Counted from the stretch's first letter, positions 18,998 through 28,538 are shown. The stretch is 64,000 bases of DNA from Psychrobacter sanguinis (GCF_020736705.1 NZ_CP085990.1:930001-994000); one strand, 5' to 3'. The notes: generated by a model not told the origin, from the letters alone. Translations and numbers: made by a program.

Positions 18998-19702
18998 TTA
19001 GAAGCTATTTATCTCATCTTCGGTCAAAAAGCGACTTTCACCCTTCTCTAGTCCCTCAAGCGTCACCCCACCGATGCTGGCACGATGTAACTCGATAACT
19101 TTGTTACCAAAGTAACCCATCATACGTTTTACTTGATGATACTTACCTTCGGTCAAAATAAGACGGGCATGCGTCTCATCGATGAACTCTAACGTAGCTG
19201 GCTTAGTGGGCTCATAGTCGCCGTCTAGTAAGATACCCTGAGCGACCTTTTTGACAGCATGGGCCTGCTCTGCTTCATCCATAGGCTCTGCTAGGGTTAG
19301 CTCATACACTTTTTCATGTAAATGACGGGGACTGGTCACACGGTGTAGCCAACCGCCATCATCACTTAACAGTAGTGCCCCTGTGGTATCCACATCTAAG
19401 CGGCCGGCAATTCTTAAGTTACCCAACTCTGGCACCGCAATAAGATCGGTGACCATAGGATACTCTTTTGGCTTCAGAGTACACTCAAAGCCTTCAGGCT
19501 TATACAGCAGCAAATAACGGCTACCCGTCGCTACTGATAGGGGTTCACCGGCCCACATGACCTCATCATTCAGCACATCAACGTGCAAGCTGCCATCTTT
19601 TACCACTTCATCATTGACCGTAATCTCACTGGCGTGCAGCACTTTTTTGGCTTCTTTACGCGACAGCTCGGTGGCCTTGCTGATAAATTTGTCTAAACGC
19701 AT
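18998..19702 (-). CDS. rsuA: 16S rRNA pseudouridine synthase RsuA family
   Basis: A 234-residue enzyme that converts a uridine of 16S rRNA (U516 in E. coli) to pseudouridine. It has an N-terminal S4 RNA-binding domain (MRLDKFISKATELSRKEAKK), then the catalytic domain with GRLDVDTTGALLLSDDG containing the catalytic Asp, and the C-terminal LTEGKYHQVKRMMGYFGN typical of the RsuA/RluB/E/F group. Length and the S4-first layout favour RsuA. The gene stands alone and diverges from yigZ. Confidence 0.88.
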   Translation of the reverse strand: MRLDKFISKATELSRKEAKKVLHASEITVNDEVVKDGSLHVDVLNDEVMWAGEPLSVATGSRYLLLYKPEGFECTLKPKEYPMVTDLIAVPELGNLRIAGRLDVDTTGALLLSDDGGWLHRVTSPRHLHEKVYELTLAEPMDEAEQAHAVKKVAQGILLDGDYEPTKPATLEFIDETHARLILTEGKYHQVKRMMGYFGNKVIELHRASIGGVTLEGLEKGESRFLTEDEINSF

Positions 19703-19912
19703 TTATGTTATCCTTAGCTTTATAACTGATATAGTTATGCTAGACATTAGCTAGACTTACGTTACTATTTATCAGGTTATAAATATTTCTGTGTTACTAC
19801 TTTATGTAGAATGTATGGTGACCAGTTTACCACACCCGCTGTCGGTACGATTGATGACTTTTTTTAAACCTGTACTTTTTATTCTACTCCCCTTTAATAA
19901 AAATTAGCTTCT

Positions 19913-20509
19913 ATGACTTATCAAACCTTAGCCGCCCCTGTAACCGCCCGACTCGACATTAAAAAGTCAGAGTTTATTACCTATGCTTATCCGGTTCACA
20001 GTCGTGAAAAAGCGATGTTTCACGTGGAACAACTTCGTGAAAAATATCCAGATGCGCGTCATCATTGTTGGGCTTACATCATTGGTGATCCCAACAATAC
20101 CACCAGTGCTGGCTTTGATGATGATGGTGAGCCAAACGGTACCGCAGGGCGTCCTATCTTGAACGTGCTGCAACACAAAAGCATTGGCAATGTCATTATT
20201 ATCGTTGTGCGTTACTTCGGCGGTATCAAACTGGGTGCGGGTGGCCTTACCAGAGCGTATGCAGGCTCTGCTCAAGCGGCAGTGGATGAGATGGTACTGA
20301 CCCCTTATATCCCTATGACTCAAGTTCAGATTGAAGCAGACTTTGCCAACGAATCACAAGTGCGTTATGTGGTCGAAGACATAGGTGGAGAGATAGGTGA
20401 AGTGACTTATAGCAAGGCCGTAACATTAACGGTGACATTCCCTGAAGCAGAGACAAAGACTTTAAAAGAGCGTCTCGGCATGTCAGGCAAAGTATTGGAC
20501 AACGAGTAA
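19913..20509 (+). CDS. yigZ: YigZ/IMPACT-family protein
   Basis: A 198-residue protein of the conserved YigZ/IMPACT family. The N-terminal UPF0029-type domain carries the landmark motifs KKSEFITYAYPV, HHCWAYIIG, DDDGEPNGTAGRPIL and RYFGGIKLGAGGLTRAY. The C-terminal domain is the small ferredoxin-like DUF1949 type (VEDIGGEIGEV). The eukaryotic relative IMPACT acts on translational stress signalling; the bacterial role is not settled. A parS-like 16-mer lies inside the coding sequence at 20016-20031. Confidence 0.9.
   Translation: MTYQTLAAPVTARLDIKKSEFITYAYPVHSREKAMFHVEQLREKYPDARHHCWAYIIGDPNNTTSAGFDDDGEPNGTAGRPILNVLQHKSIGNVIIIVVRYFGGIKLGAGGLTRAYAGSAQAAVDEMVLTPYIPMTQVQIEADFANESQVRYVVEDIGGEIGEVTYSKAVTLTVTFPEAETKTLKERLGMSGKVLDNE
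20016..20031. other. parS: parS-like centromere site 2 (inside yigZ)
   Basis: TGTTTCACGTGGAACA differs from the consensus TGTTTCACGTGAAACA at one position; its right half equals that of the TGTTCCACGTGGAACA variant known from pseudomonads. It lies 4 kb from the first site, within yigZ. Chromosomal parS sites often lie in coding sequence and cluster. Confidence 0.75.
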
Positions 20510-20616
20510 TGGTGAGTAACATAATATAACAAATCTCAGTAACCAGTCGTTCACTCAAATCACTTGGTTTTCTCGAGATTTGAGTCCATTATGTGGCTAT
20601 TAATGTCCATAATAAG

Positions 20617-21753
20617 ATGAGTGTCCATATGATTGCCCAATTAAAACAAAAACTAAAATCGAAAACAGCCTCTGCGACTAAGGCTAAAAACAAAGCTAAA
20701 TCTGCTTCAGAGCAGCCAGATCAGCAATCAAATCAATACTCAAACGAGAAGTCGACACAGCAAAACGGCTTTGTGCCCACGCCGTTTAATCCGCCTTTTT
20801 GGTTAACCAATCCACATTTACAAACTATTCTGCCCAAGTTTTTTGCGCCCAAACCACCCACCTACAGACGTGAAATTATTCGCGATTCCCTAGATGAAAG
20901 TGATGTGGCTTATGACTTCTATGATGCCCATCCTATCGATACCAAATCTGGACAGAAGGAACAAACCCCCTTAGTGGTTCTGTTCCATGGTATGGAAGGC
21001 AGTAGCGATAGCCATTATGCCCGTGTATTGGCCCATCACATCCATGCTCAAGGCTGGCACTTTGTAGTGGCTCATTTCCGTAGCTGTGGTGGCATTCCTG
21101 CCAGTGGTCGCGTGTTTTACAATGCGGGTGATACAGCAGAAGTGCATCATATGTTGCAGACATTAACCCAACATTATGAGCATATTTATGCGGTTGGGGT
21201 CTCTTTAGGGGGCAACGCTTTGGCAAAATATATGGGCGAATATGCCGAAGACGTGTGTTGCGAAGCAGCAGTTTCTATTTCATCTCCCGTCGATATGTCG
21301 TCTGCGGCAATGAATATGCAGCGCTTCTTGGGTCAAAAGATTTACACCCCTTATCTGCTGAATCCAATTATTAAAAAAGCTTTAAAAAACGAAATCAGTG
21401 ACGAGGAAATTGAGGCCATCAAAGCAGTCGATCGTATCAGTGACTTCGATCACATCTTTACCGCCCCCCGCCATGGTTATCGTTCAAATAACGATTATTA
21501 TCGCAGTGCTTCTGCTCTACCCTATCTGATCGATGTGGCAAAACCATTGTTATTAATCAGTGCGATGGATGATCCGTTTATTGGCTTTACCGCTACCCAG
21601 AATGATGTCTCAGAATGTGTGACCTTAGTCGATACCGATCATGGCGGTCACATTGGTTATTTACGGTATTTACCTGAACAGAAAAAATTTGATATTAACT
21701 GGATTCCAGAAACGGTAGCCGACTATTTCAAATTTGTTGGCATAGCAAGCTAA
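20617..21753 (+). CDS. Alpha/beta hydrolase, YheT family
   Basis: About 378 residues. After a Lys/Ala/Gln-rich N-terminal stretch, the family signature FWLTNPHLQTILPKFF appears, then the oxyanion region LFHGMEGSSDSHYAR, the nucleophile elbow GVSLGGNALAKY, and late catalytic candidates (SAMDDPF for Asp, DHGGHIGYL for His). This is the YheT-type hydrolase family; physiological substrates are unclear. The start is uncertain: GTG 20593 or ATG 20617/20629 share the frame, and no strong ribosome site decides. A strong hairpin follows at 21801. Confidence 0.85.
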   Translation: MSVHMIAQLKQKLKSKTASATKAKNKAKSASEQPDQQSNQYSNEKSTQQNGFVPTPFNPPFWLTNPHLQTILPKFFAPKPPTYRREIIRDSLDESDVAYDFYDAHPIDTKSGQKEQTPLVVLFHGMEGSSDSHYARVLAHHIHAQGWHFVVAHFRSCGGIPASGRVFYNAGDTAEVHHMLQTLTQHYEHIYAVGVSLGGNALAKYMGEYAEDVCCEAAVSISSPVDMSSAAMNMQRFLGQKIYTPYLLNPIIKKALKNEISDEEIEAIKAVDRISDFDHIFTAPRHGYRSNNDYYRSASALPYLIDVAKPLLLISAMDDPFIGFTATQNDVSECVTLVDTDHGGHIGYLRYLPEQKKFDINWIPETVADYFKFVGIAS

Positions 21754-22104
21754 TTCATTACCAAAAACCAGCTTAATACTAAAAACTAGCCTATCACTAA
21801 AAAAGGGTTATTGGGGACCTAACTGGGTCACTCGATAACCCTTTTAGTTTTATGTCAATTTTTAGTTTTAAATTCTTTTATAGCTTTATAACCCTTCGCT
21901 CAACTCTGTCCTGCAAAGCTCTATATCCTTCGACGGTATGTATTTTGAACAAGAGGTATTTTAAACAACCCGTATTCTTCAAAGACAACATAAGCAAATT
22001 AACTAACGTTAGCATGGCGTGACGGTCTAGGCACGTCTGCTACTTTGAAACAAAGACCATTTTCAGCATAATCGATGACCTAATTCGAATTTTGAGAGTT
22101 CACT
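21754..22104. other. Non-coding region after the YheT-type gene
   Basis: It contains the hairpin at 21801-21850 and no gene. A GAGAG site precedes the next ATG. Confidence 0.5.
21801..21850 (+). terminator. Terminator of the YheT-type hydrolase gene
   Basis: An 11-bp stem (AAAAGGGTTAT at 21801-21811, ATAACCCTTTT at 21835-21845) with an inner hairpin and a T-rich tail. Confidence 0.8.
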
Positions 22105-22647
22105 ATGTACCCTTTTTACCGTTATACCAAATCTATTGTCAAAGCGATTGCCGCTCATAAAAAAGGTGATACGGTCGATCTTGCAGATACCGCAGAGATG
22201 ACATTTCGCTGCAGCTTAACCGATATCGATAACTTTCTTGAGATGAATAATGGCCGCGTGTTTACGTTATATGACTTTGGTCGTACCGACTTTGCCATTC
22301 GTTCTGGACTCGGCAAAAAGCTACTCGAAAATCGTTGGGGCTTAGTTGTCGCGGGCAGTACTATTCAGTACCGTAAACGCATCCGTGCCTTCGATCTGGT
22401 CACTATCAAAACGCGTATTGCCGCGATTGATGAACGTTGGATTTATGTCGAACAGTCTATGTGGGTGAAGGGCAAGCCTTGCTCTACCGCATTGCTACGT
22501 ACTGGCGTAACCAAAGGCGGACGTGTTGTTAAGAGCCAACAGGTATTAGATGCCTTAGGAAAATCTGATTGGAAAATGCCACCCACGGGCTATGTGGCAG
22601 AGTGGATTGAAAGTGATGCTGATCGTCCTTGGCCGCCTCAGCAATAA
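22105..22647 (+). CDS. Hotdog-fold thioesterase-like protein
   Basis: A 180-residue protein resembling the 4HBT-like/THEM6-type acyl-CoA thioesterases. The segment ITDIDNFLEMNN-like (SLTDIDNFLEMNNGRVF) followed by LYDFGRTDFAIRSGL, and later VVAGSTIQYRKRIRAFD and RWIYVEQSMWVKGKPCSTALLRTGVTKGG-type strands, fit a single hotdog domain. The DIDNFxxMNN motif places the conserved Asp and Asn at the usual substrate-binding helix. The substrate is unknown. It is monocistronic, with a GAGAG site upstream and a hairpin downstream. Confidence 0.8.
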   Translation: MYPFYRYTKSIVKAIAAHKKGDTVDLADTAEMTFRCSLTDIDNFLEMNNGRVFTLYDFGRTDFAIRSGLGKKLLENRWGLVVAGSTIQYRKRIRAFDLVTIKTRIAAIDERWIYVEQSMWVKGKPCSTALLRTGVTKGGRVVKSQQVLDALGKSDWKMPPTGYVAEWIESDADRPWPPQQ

Positions 22648-22981
22648 GTTTTTGTGAATACAGCTCGTTCAAAACCCATTCAAAACCAGTTTAAAAAGAA
22701 GGACTCATAAGACATGAGTCCTTCTTTATGGGAATAAATTAGTCTTCTCTACTTAAGCCTTATGGACTGGATAACGTGGACAACTATTACACGATAGCTA
22801 CCTAATAAATCTTATCAAACAGACCCTATAGAACAATAATTATCAAAAAACCTCTTTAATATCAGGGAATTTAAATACTATTTATAAAAACGAGGGTGTG
22901 GGGTGTAGAATATGCGAGCCTCTGCTACGGCAAACATCTAGTTAGCAGCCTTTATTCTGCAGAACCTCGGAGTACCCAAAC
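22648..22981. other. Non-coding region before the broken PepSY gene
   Basis: It holds the terminator at 22696-22728 and presumably the PepSY gene promoter; nothing else is seen. A GGAG site lies 9 bases before the next ATG. Confidence 0.5.
22696..22728 (+). terminator. Terminator of the thioesterase-like gene
   Basis: A 13-bp stem (AAGAAGGACTCAT and its complement, arms ending at 22708 and starting at 22714) with a 5-base loop and a short T-run. Confidence 0.85.
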
Positions 22982-23527
22982 ATGAGCCGCTCAAAGGACA
23001 TGTCAAATCAACCCCCTATTAACATGAACAATCTTCGCCGTCAGGAGGAAATAAAGAACACCCGTCTCAATAATAAAAAATATGCCACTATCTGGCGTTG
23101 GCACTTTTATGCTGGTATGTTGGTCGCCCCTTTTTTGCTCATACTTTCATTATCGGCCCTAGGTATGATGTTTATGGCAAACACCGTGGGTCCTAATAAC
23201 GACCTGTTAACGGTGCCTAAACAAAACACAATCCTGCCGGTATCAGTGCAAGCACAAAGTGCATTAAACGCCCTGCCTGCTAGCACACTCAAGCAATATA
23301 TTGCGCCCAAAAGTGACAATAATGTGGCCTTATTTCGCGTTGAATCAGAAACTGGTCAAACTATGGTCGCTGTCGATCCTTATACTGCTAAAGTCATAAA
23401 GATTGCCCCTAGTGACAGCAATCTTTATCATACGTTTAACAATATCCACTCTGATTTGCTGATGGGAAAAACAGGCGATTATCTGTTAGAGACTGCGGCT
23501 TCTTTGACGGTTCTACTGGTATTAATA
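22982..23527 (+). pseudogene. PepSY-associated membrane protein, 5' part, interrupted by IS630 element
   Basis: The first 182 codons of a PepSY-TM protein. A first membrane segment (IWRWHFYAGMLVAPFLLILSLSALG) is followed by a periplasmic PepSY-type region (VAVDPYTAKVIKI, HTFNNIHSDLLMGKTGDYLLE) and the beginning of the next membrane helix (AASLTVLLVLI). The reading frame then runs into an IS630-family element at 23528 and stops at 23585-23587. Joining base 23527 to 24651 restores a continuous frame across the helix (VLITGWYLWWYRR). Intact relatives are often linked to iron-siderophore uptake or act as membrane reductases; the intact protein here would be 493 residues. Confidence 0.88.
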
Positions 23528-24646
23528 CCAATTCTAAAAAATAACACTCAAGTCGCACCACTCCCGCTGAGTGATAGACCTAATTAAGTTAGTCTGATTA
23601 CACAATGCATTCCAAGCGTCACATGCCGCATCGACAATCGCATCATAACTCTCAAAACAGCGATTAGATAACCAATGCTGTTTAAGGTACTGCCATACCT
23701 GTTCAGCAGGGTTAAGCTCAGGTGAGTAGGGAGGCAATTTAAGCATGGTCACATTGTCTTGATCCAAACTTGGTTGGTGCCATAGCGCCCCATCCATAAC
23801 CACCACGGCATGCCGACCTTCGGGAACAGCTTTACTGATTTCCTCCATATGCAATGCCATAGCTTGCTTATTCACATAAGGTAGAACAAGTCCAACACTC
23901 TCACCTGTCGCCGGATTAAAGGCACCAAATAGATAAGTTGATTCAAACTGCTGCTGCCTGACTACTCGAGGTCTTTGTCCTTTATAGTGCCAAACCCTTG
24001 TGATAGAGCCTTGTTGGCCAATACGTGTTTCATCCTGAAACCATATATCAACTTGCTTGATATCAACACCATCAGGTAGAACTTGCTTTATCTGCTCAAG
24101 GAAGTTTTTTTATATGCCTCCATGACTTTAGGATCTGCCTTAGGATGCCGACTACGCGCAGATACCCAGCTCATACCAATACGTTTCATGAGAGGATAGA
24201 TCGCTTTAGGGGTATAGTTGGCGTTAAATTGCTCCTTGGCGATTTGTGCGATGTCTTTTGCCGTGAGCCTACCACCACCTCTTTGCTGCTGAGCTTCTAC
24301 TATCGCTTGTTTGAATGGTTCTATGTCTTTTTCTGCTAAAAGACTCTTTCTGCCTCTGCCAGCTGCGTCATAGACACTAGTGATACCATGCAACCAGTAT
24401 TTCCTTCTTATGGTATAGACGCTTCTAGGGTTATAGCCAAAGTTCTCTGCTACGGTCGCTATAGGATGACCTTGACTCAGTTGATGCAGCATGAGTAGTC
24501 TGATTCGTGCTCTGGCATTGCCTTCTGTTTTAGATAATTGCAGAAAATCGTGGTCTGTGAGTTTATGATTTCTAGGGGTTTTTTTCGGCATGTGATTCTA
24601 TTATGTTGTTGAGTTGGTTATATTGTACCTTATTTTTTGGAATTGG
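23528..24646 (-). mobile_element. IS630-family insertion sequence
   Basis: The ends read CCAATTCTAAAAAATAA (left) and, as complement of the right end, CCAATTCCAAAAAATAA: 16 of 17 positions identical. Both ends abut TA, as IS630 elements duplicate TA. The exact right border is uncertain by 2 bases, because the right flank reads TATA and frame restoration in the host gene requires removal through 24650. The transposase runs on the minus strand in two frames. Confidence 0.9.
23534..24591 (-). CDS. IS630-family transposase in two frames (-1 frameshift)
   Basis: The first part (24591 down to 24088, 167 residues) holds the helix-turn-helix DNA-binding region (ATVAENFGYNPRSVYTIRRK). The second part (to 23534) holds the DDE domain: first Asp in IWFQDETRIG, second in VVVMDGALWHQ, Glu in YSPELNPAEQVWQYLK. 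The two frames join by a -1 shift at a run of seven T on the plus strand (24105-24111, seven A in the message). A run of A is a usual slippage site, so this is probably programmed frameshifting or transcript slippage and not decay. All catalytic residues are present, so the element may be active. Confidence 0.85.
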
Positions 24647-24650
24647 TATA

Positions 24651-25586
24651 ACTGGCTGGTATCTGTGGTGGTATCGTCGTAAATCAGTCAAATCGATGCT
24701 TATTCCGGATGCTAAACTTACCAATAAACGCTCAATGTTTGTCACCATCCATGCAACTTTAGGGACTTGGTTGTCTGTTTTATTACTGCTGTTCTGTGTA
24801 TCTGGAATGGCTTGGGCCGGTATTTGGGGCGGTAAAATTGTGCAAGCATGGAGTCAGTTTCCCGCCGGTAAATGGGGCAATGGCCCCCTGCCAACCTCTA
24901 TCGTTCCTCCTACCCACGGCGACGCTTTAAACAGTAGCGGTGTTAAGGAAGTGCCTTGGATTCTTGAATTAACACCTATGCCGACTTCAGGCTCGACGTT
25001 GGGTGATAAAGGTATAAACCCTACCCTGCCTATAACCCTTGATACAGTGGATAAATTTGCTCGTGAAAGTGGCTTTAAAGGCCGTTATCAGCTCAACTTA
25101 CCGCAGGGTGAGACGGGGGTTTGGACCCTTAGCCAAGACTCTATGAGTTACGATATGCCCAGTCCCACTGCGGATCGCACCCTACATATAGACCGCTATT
25201 CAGGCAACGTCTTAGCCGATATTCGCTATGAAGATTACAATGCATTCGGCAAGTTTATGGCCGTGGGCAATGCGGTACACATGGGTACCTTAGGACTGTG
25301 GAGTTTGTTAGCCAACGTTTTATTTTGCTTGTCTATTATTGCCATTTGCATTAGTGGTTATATCATGTGGTGGCAGCGCCGACCTAGCAAGCTTAACGCC
25401 CAATCAACGCGCAAAGTAGGCTTAAATCCACCGCCTAGTAATGGCACGATACCTTGGGGATTGGCAATGATATTGTTAATCGTGGCGGTTATTTTTCCCA
25501 CCGCTATTCTAGCCATTGTGGCCATTGCCTTACTCGACTTTTTGGTAATATCTCGAGTGCCAAGGTTTAAAGGGCTGCTTAAGTAG
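24651..25586 (+). pseudogene. PepSY-associated membrane protein, 3' part
   Basis: The remaining 311 residues of the gene broken by the IS630 element. It begins in the middle of a membrane helix (TGWYLWWYRRKS) and continues with VTIHATLGTWLSVLLLLFCVSGMAWAG, a periplasmic region (DRTLHIDRYSGNVLADIRYEDY, a PepSY-like repeat) and a last helix set (LWSLLANVLFCLSIIAICISGYIMWW). The frame stays open upstream into the IS end (to 24603), where an ATG exists, but a protein from there would lack the first half. Selection seems recent or still present because no other stop is seen. Confidence 0.88.
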
Positions 25587-25614
25587 TCGCAAAACTAGGC
25601 TATTTAGACAATTA

Positions 25615-25651
25615 AAAAAGAGGGTTTATCGGAATGGATAGGCCCTCTTTT
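25615..25651 (+). terminator. Terminator of the PepSY gene
   Basis: A hairpin with stem GAGGGTTTATC / GATAGGCCCTC (two mismatches), preceded by six A and followed by more than six T. Confidence 0.8.
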
Positions 25652-25907
25652 TTTGTATTCAGATTTGTATTCAGATAAGCGGTCTGAATTTATCCTACTG
25701 CATTTATTGTGCTATATCCTGATGAAGACTGCCGTCACTACATTATCCCAATGTCGCGTTTATGATTTTAGTGTCAGATATGATTACAGCTCTAATAAAG
25801 ACGCTAAAAGCTTTATCGTCTATGATAGGCGTTTTGAGTTCATCGGTGCCGAAATAAATGGATCAATAATTTAACCGGTGCCTAAAGAAGATATGAGAGG
25901 GAAGACA

Positions 25908-27419
25908 TTGAGTGACAAAACTTCTGCTGGTAAACAGCATGACCTAACCCAAGGGTCGATTGCCAAAACGATGCTTTTATTTGCATTGCCAACACTTGGA
26001 TCGTCAATATTACAATCGCTAAATGGATCGATCAATGCCATCTGGGTAGGACGATCTTTGGGTGAAGAAGCGCTGGCAGCGACAGCGAACGGCAACATTG
26101 TCATGTTCATACTGATTTCCTTCGTTTTCGGTTTTGGTATGGCGTCTACGATATTGATTGGCCAAGCCATGGGGCAACATAACACTGTCATGGTCAAGCG
26201 AACTCTGGGTACCTCACTGGGTAGTATTATTCCTATCAGTGTCTTGTTGGCAATTGGCGGGTGGATATTTGCGCCTATGCTCCTTGAGCTACTCGGTACA
26301 CCGACCAGTGCTTTTAGTCTTGCCCTGACTTATCTTCGGATGATTTTTATTGCGATGCCCGTTACCCTCACCTTTACCTTGATGATGATGGCGCTGCGGG
26401 GGACGGGCGACTCCACTACCCCACTTTGGTTTATAGCGCTGTCGGTCGCTATTGATTTAATCCTAACGCCGATACTCATATTGGGTATTGGGCCTTTTCC
26501 TGAATGGGGCATCTTTGGCGCCGCCTTTGCCACGGCCGTTGCCAACGCGGTAGCGCTTGTAGGTATGATGATTAACTTGTATCTACGTGGCTCTGTGCTA
26601 GCCCTTAACAAAGAAGATTTGCGCTTTTTAATCCCAGACCGAAAAATCCTATCTTCGATGGTCTCTAAAGGATTGCCAATGGGTCTGCAGATGATTGTCA
26701 TCTCCTCAGCGGCACTAACTATGTTATCGCTGATTAACCGCGAAGGGGTACAGACGACTGCGGCCTATAGTGCCACCCAACAGCTTTGGACCTATGTTCA
26801 GATGCCGGCTATGGCATTAAGTGCTGCAGCGAGCGCAATGGTGGCTCAAAATATCGGGGCCAATCAATGGAGTAGAGTATCAGCGATCACTCGTTGGGGG
26901 CTTATTTTTAACGTGGTGTTGACCGGATTGCTTATTGTCGTCGTGACTGTTTTTGATGAAACTGTGCTGGGGCTTTTCTTAGGCGACGACAGTGACGCGG
27001 TTCCTATTGGGCGTCATATTCAGTTAATGGCAACCTGGGGCTATTTATTCTTTGGGATAGCACAGGTGCTTTTTGGTACCATGCGCGCAAACGGCTATGT
27101 GATTTGGCCACTGATGGTGATGGTAATTTCAATGTATCCGGTACGTCTAGGCTTCGCTTTTGGGTTTTATCCCAAGCTTGGCGCCGATGCGCTTTGGCTG
27201 TCCTTTCCAGCAGGTATGGTGGCGACTGCGCTCATGGGTGTAGGGCTGTATGTATATGGCGGATGGCGCAAAGGTAAGGTGTTACCTCCCAAAGAGGCGG
27301 CTCAAATTACTGAAGGCTACCGTGCTCAAGGAAGCTGTAGTTCGTCGTGTCGTGATATCACTCCCACGACTGCTTGGGAGCGAGCAGAGCAACAGGAAGT
27401 TGCTCCTCGTCGTACTTGA
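25908..27419 (+). CDS. MATE-family efflux transporter
   Basis: A roughly 503-residue inner-membrane exporter with about 12 membrane segments, of the NorM/DinF-type multidrug and toxin extrusion family, driven by Na+ or H+. The N-terminal IAKTMLLFALPTLGSSILQS and the later GLPMGLQMIVISSA and GANQWSRV-type motifs are typical. Three starts share the frame: GTG 25878, ATG 25893 and TTG 25908. The last has the best-placed AGGG site, so I use it, with low certainty. The C-terminus ends in a hydrophilic tail (Ser/Cys- and Arg-rich). The last 53 bases recur at 29546-29598, and no terminator follows this copy directly. Confidence 0.88.
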   Translation: MSDKTSAGKQHDLTQGSIAKTMLLFALPTLGSSILQSLNGSINAIWVGRSLGEEALAATANGNIVMFILISFVFGFGMASTILIGQAMGQHNTVMVKRTLGTSLGSIIPISVLLAIGGWIFAPMLLELLGTPTSAFSLALTYLRMIFIAMPVTLTFTLMMMALRGTGDSTTPLWFIALSVAIDLILTPILILGIGPFPEWGIFGAAFATAVANAVALVGMMINLYLRGSVLALNKEDLRFLIPDRKILSSMVSKGLPMGLQMIVISSAALTMLSLINREGVQTTAAYSATQQLWTYVQMPAMALSAAASAMVAQNIGANQWSRVSAITRWGLIFNVVLTGLLIVVVTVFDETVLGLFLGDDSDAVPIGRHIQLMATWGYLFFGIAQVLFGTMRANGYVIWPLMVMVISMYPVRLGFAFGFYPKLGADALWLSFPAGMVATALMGVGLYVYGGWRKGKVLPPKEAAQITEGYRAQGSCSSSCRDITPTTAWERAEQQEVAPRRT

Positions 27420-27425
27420 TTGGGG
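27373..27425 (+). repeat. 53-bp direct repeat, copy 1 (MATE gene 3' end)
   Basis: It starts CTTGGGAGCGAGCAGAGCAA and spans the last codons and stop of the MATE gene. The same 53 bases with one change lie at 29546-29598. Confidence 0.95.
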
Positions 27426-27628
27426 TAGCGTGCTCAGGTAGGCTATTTTCCGTTGTGTAGTGACTCTGCATCGACTATTTCTTGGAATGAAGAATGGAAG
27501 GAGTCAAAAGATAGCAAAGCAACATCTGTCAGCAACTAATTATCCTATTATTGCTGATAGCTGGAATCATAATCTAAAAGTTTTCCCTAAGATTGTGGAT
27601 AACTAGATTATCCAACTGATTCAGATTC

Positions 27629-28378
27629 TTATGACGCATTTTCCAAATCAGCACGTTCTTTCTCAACCGCTTCTAATAACGCAATTTCAAATTCACGGTT
27701 TTTAAATTCGATAACCCCTGAGTGAGCGGCACAAAAGTTTTGGGTATCGCCCCATTTTTCGGCAATACCAACCGCCCAGTCACAATACTGCTTGCCCGCA
27801 TCTGGATCATCTTTTAATGCTTTTTTAGTCATCGGACTAATCGCAACTTCCGGCAAGATGGCTTTTAACACCTTGCCAGGTGGGGTAACAAAGGTATCAT
27901 CAACATGTAACGACTTACTGTCAGGATGATATGCTAATAGTGAGCCTGCATGAACCTTATCATCTGGGGCAATATAATAGATACCTTGTGGAATTGAAAA
28001 CTCAAGCTCCGGATAACGACTTGTCACCGCTTCGCTTTCTACAAACTCTTTTGCCCAGTCTACCTCAGGCACTTGTTCATGATGACGGATACTGCCGTAC
28101 ATGGTGGCATTTGGAAAGTCCTTTGCCATTTGTGCACAATGTAGAGTATGAAAAGGATGCAGGTTTAATACCGCTTCTACATCTTCTCCATTATTGGTAA
28201 TCGTCATAATCTCGTCGCGGACGTCGTCTTCTAACGTATAGCTGTCTAAAAATATGAATTTGCCAGACTCTAGTTTTACCAGTGAGCACTGTGTACCCAC
28301 ATTAATAACGCCAGCGGCACGCATTGTACCGCGTACATTCCAAAATCCATTGCCCATATCTAATACTTTATCGCTCAT
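27629..28378 (-). CDS. MBL-fold metallohydrolase-like protein, copy A
   Basis: A 249-residue protein that looks like the metallo-beta-lactamase fold: an early strand region (TQCSLVKLESGKFIFLDSYT), a His cluster LHPFHTLHCAQM in the place of the usual HxHxDH, SIRHHEQVPEV, HVDDTFVTPPG and AAHSGVIEF, which could provide the remaining metal ligands. The usual Asp of the first motif is missing, so the metal site may differ. No signal peptide is seen. It is a tandem duplicate of the gene at 28539-29282, same strand. The substrate is unknown. Confidence 0.7.
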   Translation of the reverse strand: MSDKVLDMGNGFWNVRGTMRAAGVINVGTQCSLVKLESGKFIFLDSYTLEDDVRDEIMTITNNGEDVEAVLNLHPFHTLHCAQMAKDFPNATMYGSIRHHEQVPEVDWAKEFVESEAVTSRYPELEFSIPQGIYYIAPDDKVHAGSLLAYHPDSKSLHVDDTFVTPPGKVLKAILPEVAISPMTKKALKDDPDAGKQYCDWAVGIAEKWGDTQNFCAAHSGVIEFKNREFEIALLEAVEKERADLENAS

Positions 28379-28538
28379 TCTTAATTCCTATTTATTGTTG
28401 TTTCTGTGGTATTTATTTTGATGACTACTTATAATTCAGTTGCTTATTTTTTCTATGGCTACTTATATTATTATTTTGAAAGTCTATTCATTTTCGTTAA
28501 GGATTTGCCGTCAACTATAATTGTGAAAATCCGCTAAC

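Noticed and set aside
20553..20585. 9-bp inverted repeat before the YheT-type gene as a terminator
   Set aside because: No T-run follows and the loop is long; left as an unassigned hairpin.
25653..25874. 73-residue open frame between the PepSY and MATE genes
   Set aside because: It starts inside a terminator tail, has no ribosome site, and its composition does not resemble a protein; likely chance.
27594..27602. Perfect DnaA box (TTATCCACA on the minus strand)
   Set aside because: A single 9-mer without a cluster, AT-rich unwinding region or dnaA nearby; expected by chance in 64 kb.
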